From Lachnospira sp. UBA3212 (GTDB lineage: Bacteria > Bacillota > Clostridia > Lachnospirales > Lachnospiraceae): 64,000 bases of DNA. The notes below the pieces were generated by a model. It did no database searches. It had not been told where the DNA came from and worked only from the letters and a program-made list of their open reading frames with translations. Positions 16,645 to 25,740 of this stretch are shown piece after piece (the stretch's first letter is position 1; each line of letters starts with the position of its first letter). The stretch lies in assembly GCA_002363615.1 (NCBI GenBank), contig DEWK01000020.1, positions 1 to 64,000 on the forward strand. Direction: 5' to 3'. The translations under genes and the position numbers were made by a program.

Positions 16645-19296
16645 CTAGATTAACTGTGATTCTAATGTCTCTTTGGCTTTCGCAAGTGCGTCTGTAATAC
16701 CTGCAGGATTCTTACCACCAGCCTGAGCCATGTTTGGACGGCCACCACCGCCACCACCAACAAGAGCGGCACTAGCCTTGATCAGGTTACCGGCATGCGC
16801 TCCCTGCTTTACTGCAGCGTCTGTTGCCATTGCCACAAGACTGACCTTATCATCCTTGGCAGAGGCTAAGAGCACAACACCTTCCCCAATCTTTTCTTTC
16901 ATCTGGTCTCCCAGGTTTCTAAGTCCATTCATATCTAAGTTTGGTACACAAACTCCAAGATACTTAAGTCCCTTGATTTCTACAATCTGATCGGTAATAT
17001 CACCTACGGACTCTTTTGCAAGCTGGTTGCTCAGTTTTTCCTTCTCATTGGTAAGTTCCTTTACCTCACCCTGTAAAGCATGAATCTTAGAAACCAAAGC
17101 ACCCGGCTCACATTTAGCAGCATTGGCTGCCTCCATTAAGATTTCCTCCATCTTCTTATAATAGTCAAGCACTGCAGCACCAGTAAGAGCTTCGATACGT
17201 CTCACGCCTGCAGCTACACCATTTTCAGAAAGAATCTTAAATATCCCAATATCATTGGTATTCTTTACATGGGTACCACCACAGAATTCAATAGAGAAGT
17301 CTCCCATAGAAACTACTCGTACCTTTTCACCATACTTCTCACCAAAAAGTGCCATAGCACCCGTCTTCTTTGCTTCCTCTAGGGTCATCACCTGAGTAGT
17401 TACAGGGATGGACTGGGCAATCTTTTCATTTACAAGGTCTTCTACCTTTTTGATTTCCTCCGGTGTCATAGCCTGGAAATGAGAAAAGTCGAAACGAAGC
17501 TTATTCGCATCATTTAAGGAACCAGACTGTTCTACATGGTCTCCAAGAACAAGACGAAGGGCCTTCTGAAGAAGATGGGTAGCGGAATGATTCTCACAAG
17601 TTCTGCTACGATTTACCTCATCTACCTGTAAGTTTGCCATATCACCGGTTTTCATCTGTCCCTTGATAACACGGCCAATATGACCAATTCGGTTACCCAC
17701 TAATTTAACGGTATCTTCCACTAGGAACTCGCCCTCTTCTGTAACAATTCGACCTCGATCACCTTCCTGACCACCCATGGTAGCATAGAAAGGAGTTTTC
17801 TTTACGATAATGGTTCCATTCTCACCTTCCTTGATCATATCTGTAAGTTCAGAACCTTCCCCGTTTTCCTTAGCCATTGCTATGATTTTCTGATCTAGAG
17901 TAAGCTTATCATAACCTACAAATTCAGAGGTAATCGATAATGGAAGCTGTTCATATACGGTAGCGTCTGCACCCATATAATTGGTCTTCTTACGAGCATT
18001 TCTAGCGGTTACTCTCTGGTTTTCCATGGCAGCCTTAAAGCCTTCTTCATCTACATCATACCCCTTTTCCTCAAGAATTTCCTTGGTAAGATCAAGAGGG
18101 AAACCATAGGTATCATATAACTTAAAGGCACGGTCACCATCTAAGACCTTGCTGCCTTCCTTCTTTAAGTCTTCTTCATAAGAAGCTAGGATGTTAAGAC
18201 CCTGATCAATGGTAGCCTCAAACTTTCCTTCTTCTTCCTTTAAGACCTTTGTAATATAAGTCTGCTTTTCCTCTAATTCAGGATAACCTTCCTTAGAAGT
18301 TTCAATTACAGTCTTGCAAAGTTCATAAAGAAAACTTCCTTCAATTCCCAAAAGACGTCCATGTCTTGCTGCACGACGGATCAAACGACGAAGAACATAT
18401 CCACGACCTTCGTTAGATGGTAAAATACCATCGGAAATCATAAAGGTTGCTGAACGAATATGATCGGTAATCAAACGAATGGAAACATCCTTGTTCTCAT
18501 CACTCTTATACTCTACCTTAGCAAACTGACAAACCTTGTCTCTTAAAGCACGAATGGTATCCACATCAAAAATGGAATCCACATCCTGAACTACGACTGC
18601 CAATCGCTCAAGACCCATACCGGTATCAATATTCTTTTTCTCTAATAATTCATAATTACCCTTGCCATCATTGTTAAACTGGGTAAATACATTGTTCCAA
18701 ACTTCCATGTAACGGTCACAATCACAACCTACATGGCAGTCTTCCTTTCCACAACCATACTTTTCGCCACGGTCATAATAAATCTCAGAACAAGGTCCGC
18801 AAGGTCCTGCACCATGCTCCCAGAAATTATCTTCCTTACCAAAACGGTAAATACGGTCCTTAGAGATTCCGATTTCCTTATTCCAAATATCAAAAGCTTC
18901 ATCATCTTCTAAATATACAGAAGGATATAAACGATCTGGATCTAATCCTACAACTTCTGTTAAAAACTCCCAGCTCCAGTGAATAGCTTCTGTTTTAAAA
19001 TAATCACCAAATGAGAAGTTTCCTAACATTTCAAAGAAGGTACCATGTCTAGCTGTTTTACCTACATTCTCAATATCTCCGGTACGAATACACTTCTGAC
19101 AAGTAGTTACTCTTGTCTTTGGTGGAATCTCCTGTCCTGTAAAATAAGGCTTTAATGGAGCCATACCTGCGTTAATTAAAAGTAAAGAATTATCATTCTT
19201 AGGTACAAGAGAAAAACTCTTCATAGCTAGATGATCCTTGCTTTCAAAGAATTCAAGATACATTTTTCTTAATTCGTTTAATCCATATTTCTTCAT
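16645..19296 (-). CDS. alaS: Alanine--tRNA ligase
   Basis: 883 residues, full length. The class II catalytic core spans about 1-245 with the early Arg-Lys-x-Tyr-Leu-Glu-Phe-Phe start, followed by the tRNA recognition domain. The editing domain carries the zinc ligands His-Ser-Ala-Thr-His and Cys-Gly-Gly-Thr-His. A coiled coil (about 730-765) leads to the Gly-rich C-Ala domain ending in Gly-Gly-Gly-Gly-Gly-Gly-Arg-Pro. A Cys-rich insertion near 187-198 (Cys-Gly-Lys-Glu-Asp-Cys...Cys-Asp-Cys) is common in Clostridia. No T-box is seen in its 82-base leader. Confidence 0.97.
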   Translation of the reverse strand: MKKYGLNELRKMYLEFFESKDHLAMKSFSLVPKNDNSLLLINAGMAPLKPYFTGQEIPPKTRVTTCQKCIRTGDIENVGKTARHGTFFEMLGNFSFGDYFKTEAIHWSWEFLTEVVGLDPDRLYPSVYLEDDEAFDIWNKEIGISKDRIYRFGKEDNFWEHGAGPCGPCSEIYYDRGEKYGCGKEDCHVGCDCDRYMEVWNNVFTQFNNDGKGNYELLEKKNIDTGMGLERLAVVVQDVDSIFDVDTIRALRDKVCQFAKVEYKSDENKDVSIRLITDHIRSATFMISDGILPSNEGRGYVLRRLIRRAARHGRLLGIEGSFLYELCKTVIETSKEGYPELEEKQTYITKVLKEEEGKFEATIDQGLNILASYEEDLKKEGSKVLDGDRAFKLYDTYGFPLDLTKEILEEKGYDVDEEGFKAAMENQRVTARNARKKTNYMGADATVYEQLPLSITSEFVGYDKLTLDQKIIAMAKENGEGSELTDMIKEGENGTIIVKKTPFYATMGGQEGDRGRIVTEEGEFLVEDTVKLVGNRIGHIGRVIKGQMKTGDMANLQVDEVNRSRTCENHSATHLLQKALRLVLGDHVEQSGSLNDANKLRFDFSHFQAMTPEEIKKVEDLVNEKIAQSIPVTTQVMTLEEAKKTGAMALFGEKYGEKVRVVSMGDFSIEFCGGTHVKNTNDIGIFKILSENGVAAGVRRIEALTGAAVLDYYKKMEEILMEAANAAKCEPGALVSKIHALQGEVKELTNEKEKLSNQLAKESVGDITDQIVEIKGLKYLGVCVPNLDMNGLRNLGDQMKEKIGEGVVLLASAKDDKVSLVAMATDAAVKQGAHAGNLIKASAALVGGGGGGRPNMAQAGGKNPAGITDALAKAKETLESQLI

Positions 19297-19340
19297 GTTT
19301 CTTCCTCGCTCATAAAAATAATTTTTGTTCTAATTTGATA

Positions 19341-19369
19341 AGTCTACCACAAGACAAAACAATTATCAA
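19341..19369 (-). promoter_or_regulatory. Promoter of alaS
   Basis: TTGATA (19364-19369), a 17-base spacer and TAGACT (19341-19346), about 45 bases before the alaS start. It follows directly on the stop codon of the mutS-like gene. Confidence 0.55.
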
Positions 19370-19378
19370 GTTGTGACT

Positions 19379-21046
19379 TTAGGACCAAGTGCCAGTCACC
19401 ATAAATTCTTCTGCCTTTTTCTTAGCCTTATTTACCAGGTCCTTATCGTAACCGGTAATATTTAATAAAGCAATGGCATTTCTTGTCATGGCTTTTCCGC
19501 TTTTTAAATGGTAATCAAATAAAACATCCTGATCTTTTACTTCTTCTTCAAAATGATAATTACTGTAATCTTCCTTTAATAAATCGGTTAACTCAATATC
19601 ATGGGTAGCAGCAAAAATCTTAAGATTCTCCTTTGCCATATTCTCAAGAATACAAGAGGAAGCAGCGATTCGTTCCACCGTATTGGTTCCCCTTAAGACC
19701 TCGTCTACAAAGCCCATAATCTTATGTTTTGATTTTTCCTTGTCAATGATTCTTTTTAGGGAACGAATCTCTACAATAAAGTAAGACTCCTCTCCCTCTA
19801 AGTTATCATGAAGGGCCATAGAGGAATACACTTCATACATGTCAGTCACATAGGTCTTTGCCATTACAGTATGAATGCTTTGGGCAAAAATTGCGTTTAG
19901 TGCGACACTCTTTAAGAAGGTGGACTTTCCTGAAGCATTGGAGCCGGTTAATAGAACCGAACGCTTTTCTTTTAATGAGTTTGCCACCGGTGATTCCACT
20001 AAAGGATGATAAAGTTCCTCTACTAAGTAATCATCCGTTTTCTTAAATTCAGGAACCCCGTAATAAGGAAGACTTTCCCTGAAGGATGCCACGGAAATTA
20101 AGGCCTCAATATTCCCCAAACAGTCATATAGTTCTTCGATCACAGGTAAATACTTAGGAATCTCTTTCAGAATATTATTGAAAATAATCAAATCAATATG
20201 GGTCATCATTCGAATATAATCAAAGACCATATCACCTAAACTTCCCCCACCGGCTCCGGAACCTAAATAACCAATCTTACTGGTGATTTTAGAAAGCTGG
20301 TTCGTAGCATCTAGGATACTTTTTTTCTCTTCTTCCAATACCGGAATATTAAGTTTTGCAATCTTATCTCCCGCCTGGCAAAGCCCCACCAGATAAGCAA
20401 TACAAATCAGATAATTATCTAGAGTTCCCTTTTGACTGTAGTAGCTTGTAATATTATAACCAAGCACAAGTACTAAAAGAATCGCTCCCAAGGCTGAACT
20501 TATAAAAAAAGAGCCAATCATTAGAAAGAGTAGGATGATACAAAGATAATTTTTTCCATTTCCAGATACCGAAAGATTCTTTAAGGCCGTGATATACTTA
20601 TAAAAAGATACTCTTTTTACTCGACCTAGCTTCATATATTCTTTTTGAACTTCAAAGGCCATCTCTTTATGACCTTGAAAATAAGAAATAATCTGCTCTC
20701 TTTTCTCCAATAATTCTTTACGAAAACTAGGACGAAGAAGAATTTTATATAAAACCTCATCTCCCACGGAAGAAAAATTATGGTTGATTCTCTTATAGAG
20801 TCTTTCTAAATCAATATCATTCGCGGTAATAGAATCTACTTCATACTCATCCTCTTTTAAAGTAGTTTCCTTAAAAAATCCTTTGACTGCCTCATATTCA
20901 TCTGCAGAAAAAACAGCCTCTCCCATGGATCCCCAGGACTCTTCTACTATTTTTTTCATCTTCTTTTCATTTTCCTTGCGGTAGCGAATGGACTGTACAA
21001 TAAAAAACACTACTACTACAAGAGCACCGATTATATAATATTTCAT
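19379..21046 (-). CDS. Membrane-anchored MutS-related ATPase
   Basis: 555 residues. There is a membrane helix at 3-19 and a two-span hydrophobic block at about 167-200, with helical lever/clamp-like segments around them. A MutS-type ABC ATPase domain covers about 345-545: Walker A Gly368-Ser-Asn-Ala-Ser-Gly-Lys-Ser375 and Walker B ending Val-Asp448-Glu449. The mismatch-recognition domain I, with its Phe-x-Glu, is absent, so this is not the repair protein MutS. It belongs to the Firmicute 'MutS-related' group with membrane segments, whose role is unknown. It follows cls by nine bases. Confidence 0.88.
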   Translation of the reverse strand: MKYYIIGALVVVVFFIVQSIRYRKENEKKMKKIVEESWGSMGEAVFSADEYEAVKGFFKETTLKEDEYEVDSITANDIDLERLYKRINHNFSSVGDEVLYKILLRPSFRKELLEKREQIISYFQGHKEMAFEVQKEYMKLGRVKRVSFYKYITALKNLSVSGNGKNYLCIILLFLMIGSFFISSALGAILLVLVLGYNITSYYSQKGTLDNYLICIAYLVGLCQAGDKIAKLNIPVLEEEKKSILDATNQLSKITSKIGYLGSGAGGGSLGDMVFDYIRMMTHIDLIIFNNILKEIPKYLPVIEELYDCLGNIEALISVASFRESLPYYGVPEFKKTDDYLVEELYHPLVESPVANSLKEKRSVLLTGSNASGKSTFLKSVALNAIFAQSIHTVMAKTYVTDMYEVYSSMALHDNLEGEESYFIVEIRSLKRIIDKEKSKHKIMGFVDEVLRGTNTVERIAASSCILENMAKENLKIFAATHDIELTDLLKEDYSNYHFEEEVKDQDVLFDYHLKSGKAMTRNAIALLNITGYDKDLVNKAKKKAEEFMVTGTWS

Positions 21047-21055
21047 GGAACCTCC

Positions 21056-22666
21056 TTACAAAAGTGGTGCAAGCATTCGTAACAGCTTTCCAAAGAAACG
21101 CTCAAAAAAATCTAATTCCTTTAGGCTTTCTTCGGTTACTTGAATACTCTCCTTTATAGCTTTCTGGAAATCCGCCTCAATGGAAGGAATACAATCACAA
21201 CGATACAGATAAACTCCACATTCAAAATGCAGATATAGGCTTCGATAATCCAAATTAACAGACCCCACCGTCGCCTTGTTATCATCTGCTACAAAGATTT
21301 TTGAGTGAACAAAGCCCGGCTTGTACTCGTAGATTTTTACTCCCGATCTTAATAGGGTCTTGTAATAGGTTTTTGCCACATAAAAGGCATACTTCTTGTC
21401 TGGAACATGAGGCATCAGAATAGAAACCTCAACGCCTTTTTTTGCTGTAAAACAAAGGTTACGAACCATAGCTTCATCAATGATTAAGTATGGGGTCATA
21501 ATATGAACATAATTTCTAGCATGATCTAGAATCGTCATATAAATATTTTCCCCAATTCGTTCCTCATCCAAAGGACAATCGGCATAAGGCATAACAAAAC
21601 CGGAGGCTTCCTTGATGCTTACTCTTTGATCGAAACGATAAGGTGTATAATTTGTTTTTTCATGATTAATGGTATCCCACATTTGAAGGAACATTACCGT
21701 CAGGGATTTAACTGCATCTCCCCGTAAAAGGATAGCTGAATCCTTCCAATATCCATGGATTTCAATGGCATTAATATATTCGTCTGCCAGATTTATACCA
21801 CCGGTAAAACCAACCTTACCATCCACCACCAGGATTTTTCTGTGGTCTCTATTATTTTGATAGGTAGTAAAAAGAGGAACCATTGGTAAAAAGATCCGGG
21901 TCTTAATACCATAAGACTCCAGTTTCTCCTTATACCCCAAAGGCAACTTTAAAAGAGCATTGGTTCCATCGTAGATTAATCGTACATCTACTCCCATGGC
22001 AGCCTTCTTTTTTAGGATTTCTAAAATACTTCCCCACATAACACCATTTTGCACAATGAAGAATTCCAGGTAAATGTACTTTTCTGCCTTTTCTAATTCT
22101 TCTAGCATACATGGAAAAACTGCTTCTCCACTATCGAAATATTCACACTGGGTGTTTCGATAGATTGGATAATGCGCAAAGTCATATACATATTTTGATA
22201 ATAGAGAAACCTGTGGGGAAAACTCCCACAATTCCTTTTTGATTCGCTCCTCTTGTTTTAGAATATTCGAGGAATTCTCTTCCGCTCGATGATGCCACTT
22301 TTCAACCCGCTTTCCACCTAATTGTGTCTTGATATACACAAACATGACTAATCCAAATACAGGGAAAATCAGGATGGGGATAACCCAAACCAAGGTAAAT
22401 GAAGGATTTTGATCCGAGTTAATTACATTGACCATAACGATTACCGCCGCAAAAGTGGCTGCAAAGTAAATTAAAGAAGCATTTTTATTGCTATAAAGTT
22501 TAACAAATATAATAAAGAACAGAGAAAATTGGGCCAATAATAGGAATATAAAAAGGAAGAAGCGGCTAAACAATAGGCGAAAAAGGCCATACTTTCCCCG
22601 TGAACCGGTTTTCCTTACAGTCTGTTTTGCCCTTGTTTTTAAGCTTACTTCTTCCTCTTTATTCAT
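21056..22666 (-). CDS. cls: Cardiolipin synthase (phospholipase D family)
   Basis: Cls joins two phosphatidylglycerols into cardiolipin and glycerol. 536 residues. Basic N-terminus, then two to three membrane helices (about 28-115), then two PLD domains. Both HKD motifs are intact: His-Arg-Lys-Ile-Leu-Val-Val-Asp followed by Gly-Gly-Ile-Asn, and His-Ser-Lys-Ile-Phe-Val-Ala-Asp followed by Gly-Ser-Val-Asn-Leu-Asp. It lies 21 bases downstream of gpsA in a run of phospholipid genes, which supports the assignment over other PLD-family members. Confidence 0.93.
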   Translation of the reverse strand: MNKEEEVSLKTRAKQTVRKTGSRGKYGLFRLLFSRFFLFIFLLLAQFSLFFIIFVKLYSNKNASLIYFAATFAAVIVMVNVINSDQNPSFTLVWVIPILIFPVFGLVMFVYIKTQLGGKRVEKWHHRAEENSSNILKQEERIKKELWEFSPQVSLLSKYVYDFAHYPIYRNTQCEYFDSGEAVFPCMLEELEKAEKYIYLEFFIVQNGVMWGSILEILKKKAAMGVDVRLIYDGTNALLKLPLGYKEKLESYGIKTRIFLPMVPLFTTYQNNRDHRKILVVDGKVGFTGGINLADEYINAIEIHGYWKDSAILLRGDAVKSLTVMFLQMWDTINHEKTNYTPYRFDQRVSIKEASGFVMPYADCPLDEERIGENIYMTILDHARNYVHIMTPYLIIDEAMVRNLCFTAKKGVEVSILMPHVPDKKYAFYVAKTYYKTLLRSGVKIYEYKPGFVHSKIFVADDNKATVGSVNLDYRSLYLHFECGVYLYRCDCIPSIEADFQKAIKESIQVTEESLKELDFFERFFGKLLRMLAPLL

Positions 22667-22687
22667 CTTATATCCCCTAATATCTTA

Positions 22688-23707
22688 CTATTTCTCCCAA
22701 AGACCCCTTTTAATCTCTGCTTTTAAATCACGATTCATAAGATCATTTAATGCATCCTTTACAGGCTTATCTGCAAATAATACATTGTTTACTTCTTCTA
22801 CAATTGGCATAGAAACCTGGTATTTTTGAGCTAATTTATAGGCTGCCTTTGCAGAATAAACACCTTCTACTACCATCTCAACCTCATCCATAGCTTCCTT
22901 CATAGTCTTTCCCTGACCCATAAGGATACCTGCACGACGGTTTCTAGAGTGCATGGAAGCACAGGTTACAATTAAGTCACCCATTCCTGAAAGTCCTGAG
23001 AAGGTTAACATATTACCACCCATAGCAACACCAAGTTCAGCGATTTCAGCCATACCTCTGGTAATTAAAGCAGCTTTTGTGTTATCTCCACAATCAATCC
23101 CATCGGCACAACCGGCTGCAAGAGCGATTACATTCTTTAAAGCTGCACCTACCTGGATTCCAAGCATATCATCTGAGGTATATACACGGAATACATCGTT
23201 GGCAAAGATTGCTTGAATCTTCTTAGCAATCTCCTGGTCCTTACATCCTACTACAACAGAAGTAGGGACATGTTTTGCTACTTCCTCTGCGTGACTTGGC
23301 CCTGAAAGAACTGCTGTAATAGCATCTGGAACTTCTTCCTCAATCATATCTGTCATGGTATCAAGAGTTGCCTCTTCAATCCCCTTTGCTACGTTCATGA
23401 TCACCTGGCCTGGCTTTGTGAGTCCCTTAAGACGAGCAGCTGTCTGACGTACAAAAGAAGATGCCACACCCATCACGATTAAGTCCGGGTTGTTTTCCTT
23501 AACTGCAAGATTTAAATCACCAGTTACCTGAATCTTTTCGTCAATCTTGATTCCCGGGAGACTCTTCTTATTTTCTCTGGTTTCTTTTAAATCATTCACC
23601 TCACGGTCTAATGCTGACCAGATGGTTACATCATTTCCATTATCATTTAATACAACTGCCAAGGCGATACTCCATCCGCCTCCACCTAATACGGTAACCT
23701 TTGCCAT
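22688..23707 (-). CDS. gpsA: Glycerol-3-phosphate dehydrogenase [NAD(P)+]
   Basis: GpsA reduces dihydroxyacetone phosphate to sn-glycerol-3-phosphate, the backbone for phospholipids. 339 residues. The N-terminal Rossmann motif reads Gly-Gly-Gly-Gly-Trp-Ser; later come Gly-Pro-Ser-His-Ala-Glu-Glu and the catalytic-lysine region Ala-Leu-Lys-Asn-Val-Ile-Ala. Gly-Leu-Ser-Gly-Met-Gly-Asp-Leu is also present. Its ATG overlaps the plsY stop (TAATG), so the two are translationally coupled, and PlsY consumes the product. Confidence 0.97.
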   Translation of the reverse strand: MAKVTVLGGGGWSIALAVVLNDNGNDVTIWSALDREVNDLKETRENKKSLPGIKIDEKIQVTGDLNLAVKENNPDLIVMGVASSFVRQTAARLKGLTKPGQVIMNVAKGIEEATLDTMTDMIEEEVPDAITAVLSGPSHAEEVAKHVPTSVVVGCKDQEIAKKIQAIFANDVFRVYTSDDMLGIQVGAALKNVIALAAGCADGIDCGDNTKAALITRGMAEIAELGVAMGGNMLTFSGLSGMGDLIVTCASMHSRNRRAGILMGQGKTMKEAMDEVEMVVEGVYSAKAAYKLAQKYQVSMPIVEEVNNVLFADKPVKDALNDLMNRDLKAEIKRGLWEK

Positions 23708-24387
23708 TACTTTTCTTCCTCCTTTTTCTTCTGACCGATCCTTCTCTCGGTTCCATTTAATAATCGCATAATATTTCCCCTGTGCCTAACAAATGCAAAT
23801 GCCGCAATTACAAAGGCAATGGCATATGCTTCTATCAGGTGTGCGTTAGTCACTCCTTTTGTGTCTACTCCGGATAGGATTCCCAATTGGCCGTAAACCA
23901 CGATTTGAATAAAAAATCCAGCAATCATGCATAAGGATCCTAAGGACACATACTTGCTAATTAACGTTACACCAAAAAATATCACAAAGGAAACTGCAAA
24001 TAATTTTGGATCTGCGAGACCTATGATCACGCCACCTGTGGCTGCAATTCCTTTACCACCCTTAAATCCCATATAAAATGGATAATTATGACCTAATACC
24101 ACACCAAACCCTGCATATAGTTCAAGGATTAATTTTAAATCCGGAAAATATGGTATCAGTAAAAGCTTAACCAATAACAAACAGAGAACTGCTTTTATAC
24201 AATCCCCAAGGAAGGTCAGGATGCCTGCCTTTTTACCAAGCACACGCATAGCATTGGTAGTTCCTGCATTTCCACTTCCAAAATCTCTAATATCTTCATG
24301 TTTTAATTTTCCAAGCAAATAACTTGTTTGAAAAAGTCCAAAGACATAACCAATGGCAATACAAATTGCCCGAATCGCTAGTTCCAT
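23707..24387 (-). CDS. plsY: Acyl-phosphate glycerol-3-phosphate acyltransferase
   Basis: PlsY transfers an acyl group from acyl-phosphate (made by PlsX) to glycerol-3-phosphate, giving lysophosphatidate. 226 residues with about six to seven membrane helices. The three family motifs are seen: Gly-Ser-Gly-Asn-Ala-Gly-Thr-Thr-Asn, Gly-His-Asn-Tyr-Pro-Phe...Lys-Gly-Gly-Lys-Gly, and the C-terminal His-Arg-Gly-Asn-Ile-Met-Arg-Leu-Leu-Asn-Gly-Thr-Glu. AGGGAG is correctly spaced before the ATG at 24387; the frame extends nine bases further to a GTG that abuts the ribosome binding site. PlsX is encoded elsewhere in the window (46751-47761). Confidence 0.96.
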   Translation of the reverse strand: MELAIRAICIAIGYVFGLFQTSYLLGKLKHEDIRDFGSGNAGTTNAMRVLGKKAGILTFLGDCIKAVLCLLLVKLLLIPYFPDLKLILELYAGFGVVLGHNYPFYMGFKGGKGIAATGGVIIGLADPKLFAVSFVIFFGVTLISKYVSLGSLCMIAGFFIQIVVYGQLGILSGVDTKGVTNAHLIEAYAIAFVIAAFAFVRHRGNIMRLLNGTERRIGQKKKEEEK

Positions 24388-24411
24388 TTCAATCACTCCC
24401 TAAATTGAATT

Positions 24412-25740
24412 TTATGCATCCTTTTCACTTCTTTCACGAATAATAAAGCGAAGCGGAGTGCCTGTAAATCCAAAGGCCTGACGAATCCTATTTTCCAAGT
24501 ATCTGGTATAAGAAAAATGCATCAGCTGCTTGTCATTTACAAAAATCACAAAGGTTGGTGGTTTTACCGCCACCTGGGTAATATAATAAATCTTTAACCG
24601 TTTTCCCTTATCTGTAGGCGGCTGCTGAAGAGCAACCGCTTCCGTTAAGATTTCATTTAAAACACCGGTCTGAACACGCATAGAGTGGAACTGCATTACC
24701 TGATCGATCAGATCAAACAGTTTATCTAAACGTTGTCCGGTAACTGCTGAAATATAAATAATTTCCGCATAAGGCATATAGGCCAAAAGGTTTCTAACCT
24801 TTTCCGTAAACTGCTTCATGGTCTTGTCATTCTTTTCAATGGCATCCCATTTATTTACTGCAATAATAACGCCCTTTCCATTCTCATGAGCAATACCGGC
24901 AATCTTGGTATCCTGATCTGTGATTCCCTCTGTGGCATCAATCACCATTACCACCACGTCACAACGCTCTACGGCAGCAACGGTACGGATAATGGAATAT
25001 CGTTCAATATTTTCTTTGATTTTGGACTTCCTGCGAATTCCAGCCGTGTCAATAAATACATATTCCTGTCCATGAAAACGAACCGGAGTATCAATCGCAT
25101 CACGGGTAGTACCGGCAATGTTTGAAACAATCACCCGGTCCTTTCCACAAAGTTTATTAATAATAGAAGACTTACCAACATTAGGCTTACCAATAATAGC
25201 AACCTTCGGTCTTTCATCCTCTTCCTCAGTGTCTTCCTTATGTGGAAATGCATCCACAAGTTTTTCTAACATATCTCCAATTCCCAATCTAGAAGCGGCA
25301 GAGATTGGAATTGGATCTCCGATTCCCAAATTATAAAACTCATACACATCTGGCATCATCTTATTAAAATTGTCAACCTTATTCACCAGAAGTAAGACCG
25401 GCTTTTTGCTTCTACGAAGCATATCACACACCTTACCGTCCGCATCCTGAAGTCCTTGACGTACATCTGTAATAAAAAGAATCACATCTGCTGTGTCAAT
25501 GGCAATTTGTGCCTGCTCTCTCATTTGAGATAAGATAATGTCTCCAGAATCCGGCTCAATACCTCCGGTATCTACCAAGGTAAAGTTATAATTCAACCAG
25601 CTACAATCTGCATAGATTCGGTCTCTGGTTACACCTGGTGTATCTTCAACGATTGAAATCTTTTCACCCGCAAGTGCATTAAACAAGGTGGATTTTCCTA
25701 CATTAGGGCGTCCAACTACTGCAACAATAGGTTTACTCAT
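24412..25740 (-). CDS. der: Ribosome assembly GTPase Der (EngA)
   Basis: Der is needed for assembly of the 50S ribosomal subunit. 442 residues. Two tandem G domains are present: Gly-Arg-Pro-Asn-Val-Gly-Lys-Ser-Thr with Asp-Thr-Gly-Gly and Asn-Lys-Val-Asp, then Gly-Lys-Pro-Asn-Val-Gly-Lys-Ser-Ser with Asp-Thr-Ala-Gly and Asn-Lys-Trp-Asp. A C-terminal KH-like domain (about 350-442) follows. The start overlaps the end of the DUF512 gene by eight bases, which implies coupled translation. Confidence 0.97.
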   Translation of the reverse strand: MSKPIVAVVGRPNVGKSTLFNALAGEKISIVEDTPGVTRDRIYADCSWLNYNFTLVDTGGIEPDSGDIILSQMREQAQIAIDTADVILFITDVRQGLQDADGKVCDMLRRSKKPVLLLVNKVDNFNKMMPDVYEFYNLGIGDPIPISAASRLGIGDMLEKLVDAFPHKEDTEEEDERPKVAIIGKPNVGKSSIINKLCGKDRVIVSNIAGTTRDAIDTPVRFHGQEYVFIDTAGIRRKSKIKENIERYSIIRTVAAVERCDVVVMVIDATEGITDQDTKIAGIAHENGKGVIIAVNKWDAIEKNDKTMKQFTEKVRNLLAYMPYAEIIYISAVTGQRLDKLFDLIDQVMQFHSMRVQTGVLNEILTEAVALQQPPTDKGKRLKIYYITQVAVKPPTFVIFVNDKQLMHFSYTRYLENRIRQAFGFTGTPLRFIIRERSEKDA

